A DNA stretch of 59,302 nucleotides, taken from the IMG/VR virus record IMGVR_UViG_3300046167_000227, positions 1 through 59,302 of that record; one strand, written 5' to 3'. This DNA comes from a virus. The notes under the pieces were generated by a model, which did not search any database, was not told the origin of the DNA, and saw only the letters and a program-made list of their open reading frames with translations. Positions 7,632 through 16,541 of the stretch are shown piece after piece. Every line of letters begins with the position of its first letter. Positions within the stretch are counted from its first letter, which is position 1. Both the position numbers and the translations under genes were made by a program.

Positions 7632-7948
7632 TGACAGCAAAGAAGAAAAAGAAAAAGGCAGACCCTAAAGTTGGCACAGGTAAAAAACCGAAAGGTAGTG
7701 ACAGACGATTATACACGGATGAAAACCCTAAAGACACAGTTAGCATCAAGTTTGCCACGGTCACGGATGCCAAAGACACCATTGCAAAAGTTAAAAGAAT
7801 CAATAAACCATATGCGAGAAAGATACAAATACTTACTGTCCTTGAACAACGAGCCAAAGTATCTGGGAAGAGGGAGCAAGCAGCTCTCGCAAAAAGAGCA
7901 AAAGAACAATTAAAAAGGAAACACGAGAATGACAAAAGAAAAGTGTGA
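7631..7948 (+). CDS. Basic phage protein, possibly DUF5824-like
   Basis: 105 aa. An N-terminal Lys run is followed by RRLYTDENPKDTVSIKFATV and a helical segment around RINKPYARKIQILTVLEQRA. This pattern recurs in phage proteins that I associate with DUF5824; the family name is from memory. Function unknown. Confidence 0.65.
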   Translation: MTAKKKKKKADPKVGTGKKPKGSDRRLYTDENPKDTVSIKFATVTDAKDTIAKVKRINKPYARKIQILTVLEQRAKVSGKREQAALAKRAKEQLKRKHENDKRKV

Positions 7949-8033
7949 TACTTGTGAGTGTTACGAATGTGACTATGAAGAATGTAATTGCGAATGTCAC
8001 GAAGATAAGGTAGCAGAAAAAGGTAATGATTGA
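7929..8033 (+). CDS. Cysteine-rich mini-protein, 34 aa
   Basis: ATG 7929 lies inside the end of the previous gene, and the TGA overlaps the next ATG (8026). Seven Cys fall within 18 residues (CDTCECYECDYEECNCECH), with a His and many acidic residues. This resembles a metallothionein-like or compact zinc-binding peptide. Tight packing on both sides supports translation. Confidence 0.55.
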   Translation: MTKEKCDTCECYECDYEECNCECHEDKVAEKGND

Positions 8034-8208
8034 GTTTGTGTTAGTGTTTATGATGGGATTAAGAGTAGTAGACCAAACACAAACCTTTGAAGATATAGAT
8101 AGATGCTTGTACTTTGCAGAGAGATTACACAAGCAACCTTCAGTACCACAGATGGAAGGAGCAAATCTACAGATAACAGCATACTGTAAACCTAGAAGGA
8201 AAAGATAA
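8026..8208 (+). CDS. Small protein with hydrophobic N-terminus, 60 aa
   Basis: Begins MIEFVLVFMMGLRVV and ends in a basic CKPRRKR tail, with one mid-protein Cys and one near the end. Same layout as 4098-4319, suggesting an old duplication. The N-terminus could be a membrane anchor or a core beta-strand. Function unknown. Confidence 0.55.
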   Translation: MIEFVLVFMMGLRVVDQTQTFEDIDRCLYFAERLHKQPSVPQMEGANLQITAYCKPRRKR

Positions 8209-8651
8209 TGTTAGCAGAACTCGCAGCAGCCAATGCAGCCTTCGGTGTAATCAAGAGTTTTATATCTAATGGTAAGGAACTTTCAGGTTGTGCTAAACAA
8301 ATATCAGATTTTGTATTTTCTAAAGAAGCCATAGAGAAAAATCTTAAAAAGAAAAAAGCTAAAGGTATAGGTGGTGGAGACTTAGAAGAGTTCATGGCTC
8401 TTGAGCAGATAAGAGAAAAAGAAGAAGAACTCAAGAAGATGATGATATATCTAGGCAGACCCGGATTGTGGCAGGATTGGCAACAGTTCCAAGCAGAAGC
8501 AAGAAAGTCTAGACGTTATCAAGAAAAGATGGCAGAGAAGCGTAGAGAAGAGATAATGGAATACGTAGGCTATAGTATAGGGTTTATTGTCATTGTATTC
8601 TTTGCAGGACTAGCAGCTTGGTTTGTAGCTAAGTGGACAGGTAGATTATAA
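8208..8651 (+). CDS. Conserved membrane-anchored phage protein, 147 aa
   Basis: An N-terminal amphipathic region (MLAELAAANAAFGVIKSFI) is followed by a charged coiled coil with YLGRPGLWQDWQQFQAEARK, then one C-terminal membrane helix (about 120-143) and a short basic end. Proteins like this are common in marine phages with no assigned role. Its position before the lysis genes makes a spanin- or lysis-associated role possible, but that is inference. Confidence 0.7.
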   Translation: MLAELAAANAAFGVIKSFISNGKELSGCAKQISDFVFSKEAIEKNLKKKKAKGIGGGDLEEFMALEQIREKEEELKKMMIYLGRPGLWQDWQQFQAEARKSRRYQEKMAEKRREEIMEYVGYSIGFIVIVFFAGLAAWFVAKWTGRL

Positions 8652-8797
8652 CCCCATGTATAGGCATCTGCACGTTGCAAGAGAATGTCTGCATAGGATG
8701 CAATAGAACAATAGAAGAGATTAAGGAAGCGTATGAGAGCACCACAAAAGTCACTAGCAAATTGGACAAAGCAAAAGTGGAGAACCAAGAGTGGTAA
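8645..8797 (+). CDS. DUF1289 protein without an ATG start
   Basis: The frame reads TPCIGICTLQENVCIGC then NRTIEEIKEAY, the DUF1289 pattern of four Cys (PCxGxC...CxGCxRTxxEI), and ends at TAA 8795-8797. The frame has a stop at 8642-8644, so the only in-frame starts are ATT 8645 or ATA 8648. One base change (ATA to ATG) would create a normal ATGA overlap with the upstream gene. About 49-50 aa; probably a small metal-binding protein. Confidence 0.65.
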   Translation: MITPCIGICTLQENVCIGCNRTIEEIKEAYESTTKVTSKLDKAKVENQEW

Positions 8798-8978
8798 ACC
8801 TAGTACACAGGGGTCAAAAGCTACAGGCGAACGTTATCTACCTGAAGCGGCGATTAAGGCTCTTAGTTCCAGTGAATACGCCGCCACTTCGGCTGCTAAA
8901 CGCAAAGCAACTAGAGGAAATAGACAAGTATCTAAACAACCCAAAAAGATTGCTAGAAAAACGGCGAGATTTAGATGA
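8733..8978 (+). CDS. Basic conserved phage protein, 81 aa
   Basis: Starts MRAPQKSLANWTKQKWRTK; contains GERYLPEAAIKALSSSEYAA and ends in a KQPKKIARKTARFR tail. This pattern is widespread in marine phages, without known function. It overlaps the DUF1289 gene by 65 bases in another frame and ends in an ATGA overlap with the next gene. Confidence 0.7.
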   Translation: MRAPQKSLANWTKQKWRTKSGKPSTQGSKATGERYLPEAAIKALSSSEYAATSAAKRKATRGNRQVSKQPKKIARKTARFR

Positions 8979-9100
8979 GAAAAGACGAATTGTACTTAAA
9001 CTTGGCGAAGCCGCTGCTGAAGCTAGGAAACTATCTCTTCAACAAGCACGTGAAAGCTCTAAGAAGAAGACAAGAAAAAGAAGGCACTAGGAGACTATAA
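8975..9100 (+). CDS. Hypothetical protein, 41 aa
   Basis: ATGA overlap with the preceding gene and TAATG overlap with the following one. The peptide begins MRKDELYLNLAKPLLKLGNY and is amphipathic and basic. Chosen over a competing longer frame (8791-9090) because of its coupled start and stop. Function unknown. Confidence 0.45.
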   Translation: MRKDELYLNLAKPLLKLGNYLFNKHVKALRRRQEKEGTRRL

Positions 9101-9243
9101 TGGACAACATGATATTAGATGCATGGAATGAACTTAGTTACGTTGAAGGTGTGTTATTCACAGTATGGTTATTTATCTTGTACTATGGTAAGTGTTGGAT
9201 AGATTCAAAGTTTAATAAAGAAACTTGTAATTGTATAAGATGA
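9100..9243 (+). CDS. Small membrane protein, 47 aa
   Basis: One hydrophobic segment (about residues 17-29, GVLFTVWLFILYY), then a polar Cys-containing tail (ETCNCIR). TAATG start and ATGA end couplings. Adjacent to a holin-like protein and the endolysin, so probably part of the lysis set. Confidence 0.55.
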   Translation: MDNMILDAWNELSYVEGVLFTVWLFILYYGKCWIDSKFNKETCNCIR

Positions 9244-9485
9244 GTGTAGAGACGTTTTTAAAATGGAAGATACTTCCTAGATTTATGATGTTGGCTAGTA
9301 CAGTAATGTCATGGAGATGTGCTGAATGGTTTATGGATTTAGATACACCGACTGCAGCACAGTCAGCTTTTGTATCAGTAGTTATGGGTGTGATGACAGG
9401 TGTCTTTGGCATTTGGATGGGTCACGAACATAAAGGAGACAACGATGTTAACAGCATTAATAGGACCAATCGCAAACCTCGCTAG
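9240..9485 (+). CDS. Two-helix holin-like membrane protein
   Basis: 81 aa from ATG 9240. Two hydrophobic segments (about 12-28 and 42-60) with short polar ends. The pattern resembles small holins in marine phages. It lies three genes upstream of the lysozyme. Function inferred from size, topology and position. Confidence 0.6.
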   Translation: MSVETFLKWKILPRFMMLASTVMSWRCAEWFMDLDTPTAAQSAFVSVVMGVMTGVFGIWMGHEHKGDNDVNSINRTNRKPR

Positions 9486-9837
9486 TTCTTGGATGAGCAG
9501 TAAGGTTGAGAAGGTTAAAGCAGATGGTCAGGCTAAAGTAGCACAGGCTAAAGCTAAAGCAGTTGTAGCTGAGAAAGTTGCAGCAGGTGAAGTCGCATGG
9601 GAAAAGTCTATGGCAGACTCAACAGATAATTCGTGGAAAGACGAATTTGCCTTGACAGTTTTACTTTTACCTGCTATACTAGTATTTATACCTAGCATGA
9701 CAGAATATGTACGAACAGGCTTTGAGGTATTGAATACACTTCCTGAGTGGTATCAATATCTTTTGTTTATAGCTATTAGTGCATCCTTTGGTATTAAAGG
9801 TGCAGGTCAAGCTATGAAGATTATGGGGAAGAAATGA
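9445..9837 (+). CDS. Membrane protein of the lysis cluster (possible GTA-type holin)
   Basis: ATG 9445 has a good AAAGGAGA site. An N-terminal hydrophobic and helical Ala/Lys region is followed by a conserved-looking NSWKDEFALTVLLLPAILVF, then two membrane helices (about 78-95 and 107-122). The topology is reminiscent of the three-helix holins associated with gene transfer agents, though I am not certain of the family. Ends with ATGA overlap into the lysozyme gene. Confidence 0.55.
   Translation: MLTALIGPIANLASSWMSSKVEKVKADGQAKVAQAKAKAVVAEKVAAGEVAWEKSMADSTDNSWKDEFALTVLLLPAILVFIPSMTEYVRTGFEVLNTLPEWYQYLLFIAISASFGIKGAGQAMKIMGKK
9652..9680 (+). promoter_or_regulatory. Possible intragenic promoter before lysozyme
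   Basis: TTGACA, 17 bases, TATACT inside the coding sequence of the 9445 gene, about 155 bases before the lysozyme start. Good match, but it falls in membrane-helix codons and may be chance. Confidence 0.3.
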
Positions 9838-10298
9838 ACTTAATAAAACTACAAGATGAATTAGCAGAAGATGAAGGCATAAAGTTTGAGATATATAGAT
9901 GTTCACTTGGGCATTTAACAGGGGGTATAGGACACCTTATTACGGAATGGGATGAGGAGTTTTATGATAAACCTGTAGGAACTAAAATACCACATGACCA
10001 AGTAAACGATTGGTTTGAGAGAGACATTAAAACAACTATAAACGATTGTAACTTACTGTTCTCTCAATTTGATAATCTACCTGAAGATATACAACATGTA
10101 TTAGCTAATATGTGTTTTCAATTAGGTAGACCTAGACTATCTAAGTTTAAGAACATGATTGCTGCCGTAGAAGACTTAGACTGGGAAAGAATGGCAGATG
10201 AGATGGAAGATAGTAATTGGTATAAACAAACACCTAACAGAGCCGATAGATTAATTACTCGTGTTGATAGGCAGTTTGCTAGAGAAAGTATTGCATAA
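9834..10298 (+). CDS. Endolysin, T4-type lysozyme (GH24)
   Basis: 154 aa muramidase that would cut the peptidoglycan glycan chain at lysis. The active-site triad has the family spacing: Glu14, eight residues, Cys23, five residues, Thr29 (EGIKFEIYRCSLGHLTGGIGH region). Cys in place of Asp is the P1 Lyz-type variant. No signal or SAR sequence is evident, so export should depend on the neighbouring holin-like proteins. ATGA-coupled upstream; the next gene overlaps its stop. Confidence 0.85.
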   Translation: MNLIKLQDELAEDEGIKFEIYRCSLGHLTGGIGHLITEWDEEFYDKPVGTKIPHDQVNDWFERDIKTTINDCNLLFSQFDNLPEDIQHVLANMCFQLGRPRLSKFKNMIAAVEDLDWERMADEMEDSNWYKQTPNRADRLITRVDRQFARESIA

Positions 10299-10660
10299 TG
10301 AGTAGAGAACTAACTGAAAGACAACAAAAGTTTCTATCTGTTTTATTTGATGAAGCAGGTGGAGATGTAGTAGCAGCTAAAAAGTTGGCAGGTTATGCTG
10401 AAACATCCAGCACAACAGAGATAGTGAAATCCATGAAGGATGAGATACTAGAAGCTACGCAGTTGTTTATGAGTAGGAACGCACCTAAAGCTGCAATGGC
10501 TATGGTGGGTGGTTTATATGACCCTACTGAGTTAGGTCTCAAAGATAAGATGATGGCAGCTAAAGAATTACTAGACAGGACAGGCTTAGTGAAGACTGAG
10601 AAAATGCAAGTAGAAAGCACTGGTGGTGTTATGCTATTACCTGCAAAGAACGATGGATAG
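10298..10660 (+). CDS. Probable terminase small subunit
   Basis: 120 aa, helical. The N-terminal part (ELTERQQKFLSVLFDEAGGD then AAKKLAGYA) resembles the helix-turn-helix of small terminase subunits, followed by an oligomerisation-like helical part (DPTELGLKDKMMAAKELLDR). It sits one gene before the large subunit. It would recognise the packaging site. Confidence 0.65.
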   Translation: MSRELTERQQKFLSVLFDEAGGDVVAAKKLAGYAETSSTTEIVKSMKDEILEATQLFMSRNAPKAAMAMVGGLYDPTELGLKDKMMAAKELLDRTGLVKTEKMQVESTGGVMLLPAKNDG

Positions 10661-11054
10661 AAGTGTAGGTAAGTGGAAGTTACCACAACCAACAGACTTA
10701 AAAGATGAAGAACAAAAAGAATGGGTACAGATACCTCGCATAGCTAGGACTATTCCATTTGGATACAAGATAAATGAACAAGACCCTGACTTACTTGACC
10801 CAATACCATACGAGTTAGAAGCCATAGAGATGGCAAGAAAGTATGTAAAGCAGTATTCCTATCGTGAAGTAGCTAATTGGATGACTACTAAAACGAATAG
10901 AGTTATATCTCACGTGGGTTTAAGAAAAAGGTTAATGCATGAAAGACAACGTAAGAACACGGCTAGAACTCTCAGAAAGTGGTCTGAGTACGCCGAAAAG
11001 GCGATACAAAAAGCGAAAGCCATTGAAGAAGCAAGAACAGGTGCAAGAGCCTAA
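10653..11054 (+). CDS. Helix-turn-helix packaging-associated protein
   Basis: ATG 10653 (overlapping the previous gene by 8 bases) gives MDRSVGKWKLPQPTDLKDEE. A region around YSYREVANWMTTKTNRVISHVGLRKRL looks like a resolvase-type helix-turn-helix, followed by a basic helix. Overlaps the terminase N-terminus by about 116 bases. It could share the DNA-recognition role with the preceding protein. Confidence 0.55.
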   Translation: MDRSVGKWKLPQPTDLKDEEQKEWVQIPRIARTIPFGYKINEQDPDLLDPIPYELEAIEMARKYVKQYSYREVANWMTTKTNRVISHVGLRKRLMHERQRKNTARTLRKWSEYAEKAIQKAKAIEEARTGARA

Positions 11055-12493
11055 GATACGAGAAGTATCAGACGTAGAAGCAGTACCTGTAGAAGAACAG
11101 AATGTTATCTTCAAACCTAATGTAGGACCTCAGACAGAGTTCCTTGCAGCAGGTGAAAGAGAAGTATTATATGGTGGTTCAGCAGGAGGTGGTAAATCAT
11201 ACGCCATGCTTGCCGACCCTTTACGTTACATGGGTCATCCATCATTTAGTGGGTTGCTACTGCGACACACAACAGAAGAACTTAGAGAACTAATATTTAA
11301 ATCTAAGGAAATGTATCCTCAAATATGGAAGGGTATTAAGTGGTCAGAAAGAAAGATGCAATGGGAAGCACCATCAGGTGCAAGGTTATGGATGTCATAC
11401 CTAGACAGAGACGATGATGTACTTCGTTATCAAGGTTTGGCATTTAGTTGGATAGGGTTTGATGAATTAACTCAGTGGTCTACTCCGTATGCTTGGAACT
11501 ATATGCGTTCACGTTTGCGTTCTACTGCACATGATTTACCTGTGTATATGAGAGCAACAACTAACCCCGGAGGTCCGGGACATCATTGGGTCAAGAAAAT
11601 GTTCATTGACCCTGCACCATACGGAAAACAATTTGATGCCACAGATATTGAATCAGGGAATGTTCTTTCCTATCCAAAAGGACACAGTAAAGCAGGACAA
11701 GCATTATTCAAACGTAGATTTATCCCTGCAAGATTATCGGACAACCCATACTTGTCTGCCCAAGGTGACTATGAAGCAATGCTTCTATCCTTACCTGAAC
11801 ACCAACGTAAGCAGTTGCTTGAAGGTGATTGGGATATTAAAGAAGGTGCTGCTTTTACTGAGTTTGATAGGAATATTCACGTTGTTGAGCCTTTTTCAAT
11901 TCCAAGAAATTGGGTTAAATTTCGTGCATGTGATTATGGTTATGGCTCTTATAGTGGTGTGTTGTGGTTTGCTGTTTCTCCAGACGAGCAGATTATTATA
12001 TATAGAGAGTTGTATTGTAGCAAAGTACTTGCCACAGATTTGGCAGATATGATATTGGATGCTGAAGCCGATGATGGAAATATTAAGTATGGGGTTCTGG
12101 ACAGTTCTCTTTGGCATAAACGTGGGGATACTGGTCCTTCTTTGGCTGAACAGATGATTATGAAGGGATGCCGATTTAGACCTTCAGATAGAAGTAAAGG
12201 CAGTCGTGTATCAGGGAAAGAATGAAATACATAGACGTTTACAAGTAGACGAGTTTACAGAAGAACCAAGATTAGTTTTCTTTAACACTTGTACTAATAT
12301 GGTATCACAATTACCTGCATTACCGTTAGATAAGAAGAATCCAGAAGATGTAGACACAAGAGCAGAAGACCACTTGTATGATGCATTAAGATATGGTATA
12401 ATGTCAAGACCTAGGTTTAGTATATTTGACTACGACCCAATGGGTAGACCTAGTAACAGTATGCCAATGGCAGACTCTACATTTGGATATTAA
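10939..12493 (+). CDS. terL: Terminase large subunit (one frameshift)
   Basis: DNA-packaging ATPase/nuclease. Visible motifs: Walker A GGSAGGGKS (79-87), Walker B ending DE (175-176), coupling motif TTNPGG (207-212), RNase-H-type nuclease Asp332 (CDYGYG) and Asp388 (VLDSS), and a third acidic region after the break (RAEDHLYDALRYG). The frame stops at 12225 and resumes from 12206. One surplus base at about 12216-12221 explains it, restoring GSRVSGKNEIHRRLQ. Total about 517 aa, normal for the family. ATG 10939 is the only Met before Walker A. Confidence 0.85.
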
Positions 12494-12502
12494 GGATATA
12501 AC

Positions 12503-14661
12503 ATGGCAGAAAAAGATGAAGTAACACTAGACGATGATTCCATAGCATTAGAGGATGTAGAGGAAACAGCAGTCGGTGATATAAATGTGAGTGGGATTAT
12601 ACCATTTATTATGGATAGATACCAACGAGCCGAAGACTATCGTAGCAATGATGAAGAACGGTGGTTAAGGTCTTATAGAAATTATAGGGGGTTATACGGA
12701 AGTGATGTTCAATTTACTGAAGCAGAAAAGTCAAGAGTATTTATTAAAGTTACCAAAACAAAAACTCTCGCAGCTTATGGACAGATTGTCGATGTGCTAT
12801 TTGCAGGGAACAAGTTTCCTATTAGCGTTGAGCCGACAGTGTTACCTGAAGGTGTCGCAAGCTGACGTTAGCTTTGACCCAAAGAAGCCTGAACAGCTTA
12901 AGGAGAAACTGAGATGTCTTCGCCTTATGGGTTTAAGGGTGATGGCATGGATTTACCGAAGGGTGCTACTGAAAAAACATTGGCAGAAAGGCTGGGTCCT
13001 TTACAAGACAAGCTGGGAGAAATTGAAGGCTTGGAAGAAGGGGTAGGTAAAACACCTACTGCTGTTACATTTAGTCCTGCTATGGTAGCTGCTAAGTCTA
13101 TGGAAAAACAAATCATGGACCAACTACAAGAGTCAGGTGCAAGTAAGCAATTAAGAAGTACAGCATTTGAGATGGCATTATTCGGAACAGGAGTAATGAA
13201 AGGTCCTTTTGCTGTAGATAAAGAATATCCTAATTGGGATGAGGAAGGTAACTATAGTCCTGTCTTTAAGACTGTACCATCTACATCACACGTATCAGTA
13301 TGGAACTTCTTTCCTGACCCTGATGCTGCCAACATGGATGAAGCACAGTTTGTGATTGAAAGACACAAGATGTCAAGAACACAGCTACGTGGATTAAAGA
13401 AGAGACCTTACTTTCGTGCAAACGTAATTGACGAAGTAGTTGCATCAGGTGAGTCTTATGATAAAAAGTATTGGGAAGATGATTTATCTGACTATGCAGC
13501 AGACCACGGAATAGATAGATTTGAAGTACTAGAATATTGGGGAATGTGTGACGTTGATATGCTTGAGGAAAATGGTGTAGACATACCTAAAGACCTCAAG
13601 GAGTTTGATGAATTACAAGCGAACATATGGATTAGTAATGGTAAGTTAATAAGAATGGTTCTTAATCCTTTCAAACCTGCCACTATACCTTACATGGCAG
13701 CTCCATACGAGTTGAATCCATATTCTTTCTTTGGTGTAGGGTCTAGCTGAAAACATGGATGACACACAGACACTTATGAATGGCTTTATGAGAATGTCTG
13801 TAGACAACGCTGTGTTATCAGGTAACTTACTTATAGAGGTAGATGAAACTAACCTAGTTCCGGGTCAGGACTTATCTGTGTATCCGGGCAAAGTTTTTAG
13901 AAGACAAGGTGGTGCTCCGGGTCAAGCTATCTTCGGTACTAAGTTTCCTAACGTATCAAATGAGAACTTACAACTGTTTGACTAAGGCTAGACAACTTGC
14001 AGACGAGAGCACAGGCTTTCCGTCATTCGCACACGGACAGACAGGTGTACAAGGTGTAGGTAGAACTGCATCAGGTATATCAATGCTTATGAACGCAGCG
14101 GCAGGTAGTATTAAGACTGTTATAAAGAACGTAGACGATTATTTACTCAAGCCATTAGGCGAAGGTATGTTCCGTTTTAATATGCAGTTTAACTTTGACA
14201 AAGAAATCAAAGGTGACTTAGAAGTTGTTGCACGTGGAACAGAAAGTCTTATGGCTAACGAAGTACGTAGTCAGAGATTAATGTCCTTCTTACAAGTGGC
14301 ATCTAATCCTGCACTAGCTCCGTTTGCTAAGTTTCCATATATTATTAGAGAGATAGCTAAGTCTATGGAACTAGACCCTGAAAAGGTAACTAATAATATG
14401 GATGAAGCAGCAGTACAAGCCGAGATACTAAAAGGTATGCAAGGTGCTATGCCACAAGAACAACAACAACCACCACAGGCAGGTCAACCACCTGTAGGTG
14501 CTAACCCACTAGACCCCACAGGAGCAGGTGGTGGTAATGTAGGTACAGGACAAGCACCTGTGCCGGGCGAACAAGGATTTTCAGGAAATGATGGACAAGC
14601 AGGTGCTGCAGCAAATCAAGCCGCTAGTGAACAACCTCAAACTAATGAACAGCTTCAATGA
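12503..14661 (+). CDS. Portal protein (four frameshifts)
   Basis: Head-tail connector subunit at the packaging vertex. Pieces: 12503-12865, a bridging piece in another frame about 12855-12905 (ADVSFDPKKPEQ), 12914-13750, 13755-13985, then the frame of 13909-14661. Joined they give about 719 aa, with the podovirus portal order: N-terminal YRNYRGLYGSD, central GVGKTPTAVTFSPAMVAA and WNFFPDPDA, then AENMDDTQTLMNGFMRMSVD, and a Gln/Pro/Gly-rich C-terminus. Breaks lie near 12860, 12905, 13740 (extra G) and 13978 (extra T). All look like 1-base errors because the downstream frame always continues the expected protein. Confidence 0.75.
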
Positions 14662-14803
14662 TTACATTGATGAATTAATAAAGCAACAACATAAGATACT
14701 AGAACAGTCTAACGACATGATAACTCTACATAGGTCTCAAGGAGCTATAGCAACTTTAAGTAAACTCAAACTATTAAGGGATGAAGTAAATGGCATTAAA
14801 TAA
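14645..14803 (+). CDS. Small coiled-coil protein, 52 aa
   Basis: ATG 14645 overlaps the end of the portal gene. Begins MNSFNDYIDELIKQQHKILE and continues as one amphipathic helix. Conserved placement after the portal suggests a small head-assembly factor, but no family is recognised. Confidence 0.55.
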   Translation: MNSFNDYIDELIKQQHKILEQSNDMITLHRSQGAIATLSKLKLLRDEVNGIK

Positions 14804-16472
14804 ACAAATGGAAATGTTTGAAGATGGTGGTCTCAAAGATGAAGGTGGCATGATTGACGAAGTATCAGGCAATGATGTTCCTCCGGGTTCTACAAGAGAA
14901 GAAGTTAGAGATGACATACCTGCACAGTTAAGTGAAGGAGAGTTTGTATTTCCTGCTGACGTAGTGAGATTCATAGGTCTTGAGAAGTTAATGCAGTTAC
15001 GACAAGAAGCTAAACAAGGACTGAAGCAAATGGAAGCTATGGGTCAGATGGGTAATTCAGATGAAGCTACTATGCCTGATGATTTACCTTTTGATGAAAC
15101 AGACCTTGACATGGAAGACGAATTAGAGTATAATAGAGGTGGAGTAGTTGAAGCAGCTAACGGTACTTATGTAGCACCTACTATTCCAACAGGTAGCCAA
15201 CCACTAGGAACAAATCCAATGGGCAATCCTATGGGAGTACCACAACAAGTAGCAGATGGAGTATCAGGCAGTACGCAGGGAACACCTTATGTACCTAATG
15301 TAGGTAAAATGTATGGAGTAGGAGCAACACCATACGCACCTGTAAGTTATAATCAGTTATTAGGACCTAGTGCAACAGGAGCACCTACGACAGAAACCGT
15401 TAGATACTTTAATGCAGCAACAGGTCAGACACGTATGATACCACATCTAGTAAACGCAGATGGCACAAGAGGTGCAACATTATATCCTGTGCCTGAAGGT
15501 TTTGTTATACAAGAAGAAGCACCTAAAGAGGAAGCTAAGAAGACAACTCAAGTACAATCAACTAAAGTAGCACCTGTAGAATCAGGAGATGGTGGCGATG
15601 GTGGTGCAGGTGGTGGTGCAGTAGACCTTGCAGGAGACCCTTTAAGTTATAGCAGTGTGTTTAGCATGGATGCTTTAGATAAACAAATGGCTAAAATAGG
15701 TGCAATGCAACTTAGTACCCTTGGTAAAGCAGGAGTATTTCAAGGAATTAGTAGTGCCGCAACAGGAAATCCTGAACGAAATCAAATGAAATTAGGTGCT
15801 CTTACACCTCTTTTCACATCTCTTAAAACTCAACTAGGAATTAAAGGTCAGGATTTAGGAAAATTAAAAGGTAAAACACCTGAAGAAATTGCAAAAATTA
15901 GAGGAGTAGTTGCTGCTGATATTGAAAGAGTAACTGCTGCTGTAGACAGATTAACTACTAATATAACATTTTCTAAAGATAAAAACGGAAATACAATTAG
16001 CACAGAATCTAATAAAAGCACAAAAGATACTATAGCTGACGTTAACGCTATGGCAAAACAGTATGGGTTAAAAGAAATTGATACAAAAACTAATGTTAAT
16101 CTCGGTTCTAAAATAGGTCAAAAGATAGCTGAAATAAATCAAGCTATTAAAGAGCAACCTACCTATAGTGAAGACCCAAGCGACACCATAGAAAGCAGAG
16201 ACCCAACAGCAGGTGATGTTTATAGTGATGAAACTCAAACAACGACTGCTGCAGAACAAGCAGCAAATAGAGCTGCTGCAGAGGCTTTTGCGAAGAGTGG
16301 AAGTGATTCTGATAACAACGAATCAAGTAGTGGTTCTGGCTCATCCGTAGATGGTGGTGACTATGGAGTCGGTTCTGAAGCAGGTATGGACTTTAAACAA
16401 GGTGGACTAGCAGGTAAAAAGAAAACACCTAAACCTAAGAAGATGAAGCGAGGTGGATTAGCTTCACGTTAA
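14790..16472 (+). CDS. Virion-associated protein with Gly-Gly motifs, 560 aa
   Basis: Near the N-terminus DDIPAQLSEGEFVFPADVVR, followed by a helical LRQEAKQGLKQMEAMG, matches a recurrent marine-phage virion protein. The middle is low-complexity (Thr/Gly/Pro/Asn). Gly-Gly elements recur (EDGGLKDEGG, YNRGGVVEA, KQGGLAGKK) and the C-terminus is KRGGLASR. Lies between portal and scaffold. Role unknown; probably an internal or portal-associated virion component. Confidence 0.65.
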   Translation: MALNKQMEMFEDGGLKDEGGMIDEVSGNDVPPGSTREEVRDDIPAQLSEGEFVFPADVVRFIGLEKLMQLRQEAKQGLKQMEAMGQMGNSDEATMPDDLPFDETDLDMEDELEYNRGGVVEAANGTYVAPTIPTGSQPLGTNPMGNPMGVPQQVADGVSGSTQGTPYVPNVGKMYGVGATPYAPVSYNQLLGPSATGAPTTETVRYFNAATGQTRMIPHLVNADGTRGATLYPVPEGFVIQEEAPKEEAKKTTQVQSTKVAPVESGDGGDGGAGGGAVDLAGDPLSYSSVFSMDALDKQMAKIGAMQLSTLGKAGVFQGISSAATGNPERNQMKLGALTPLFTSLKTQLGIKGQDLGKLKGKTPEEIAKIRGVVAADIERVTAAVDRLTTNITFSKDKNGNTISTESNKSTKDTIADVNAMAKQYGLKEIDTKTNVNLGSKIGQKIAEINQAIKEQPTYSEDPSDTIESRDPTAGDVYSDETQTTTAAEQAANRAAAEAFAKSGSDSDNNESSSGSGSSVDGGDYGVGSEAGMDFKQGGLAGKKKTPKPKKMKRGGLASR

Positions 16473-16541
16473 TAATCCACAATAATAGGCTACTTATCCC
16501 CCAACAATAACTGGCTACGATAACCCCCAAGGAGAAGACAA

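Noticed and set aside
8791-9090. 99-aa frame overlapping the 81-aa basic protein
   Set aside because: Most of it lies in another frame of a protein I recognise. The 41-aa frame at 8975-9100 has coupled start and stop overlaps and explains the tail better.
11606-12052. Plus-strand frame inside terminase
   Set aside because: Out-of-frame shadow of the terminase nuclease domain, which carries all expected motifs.
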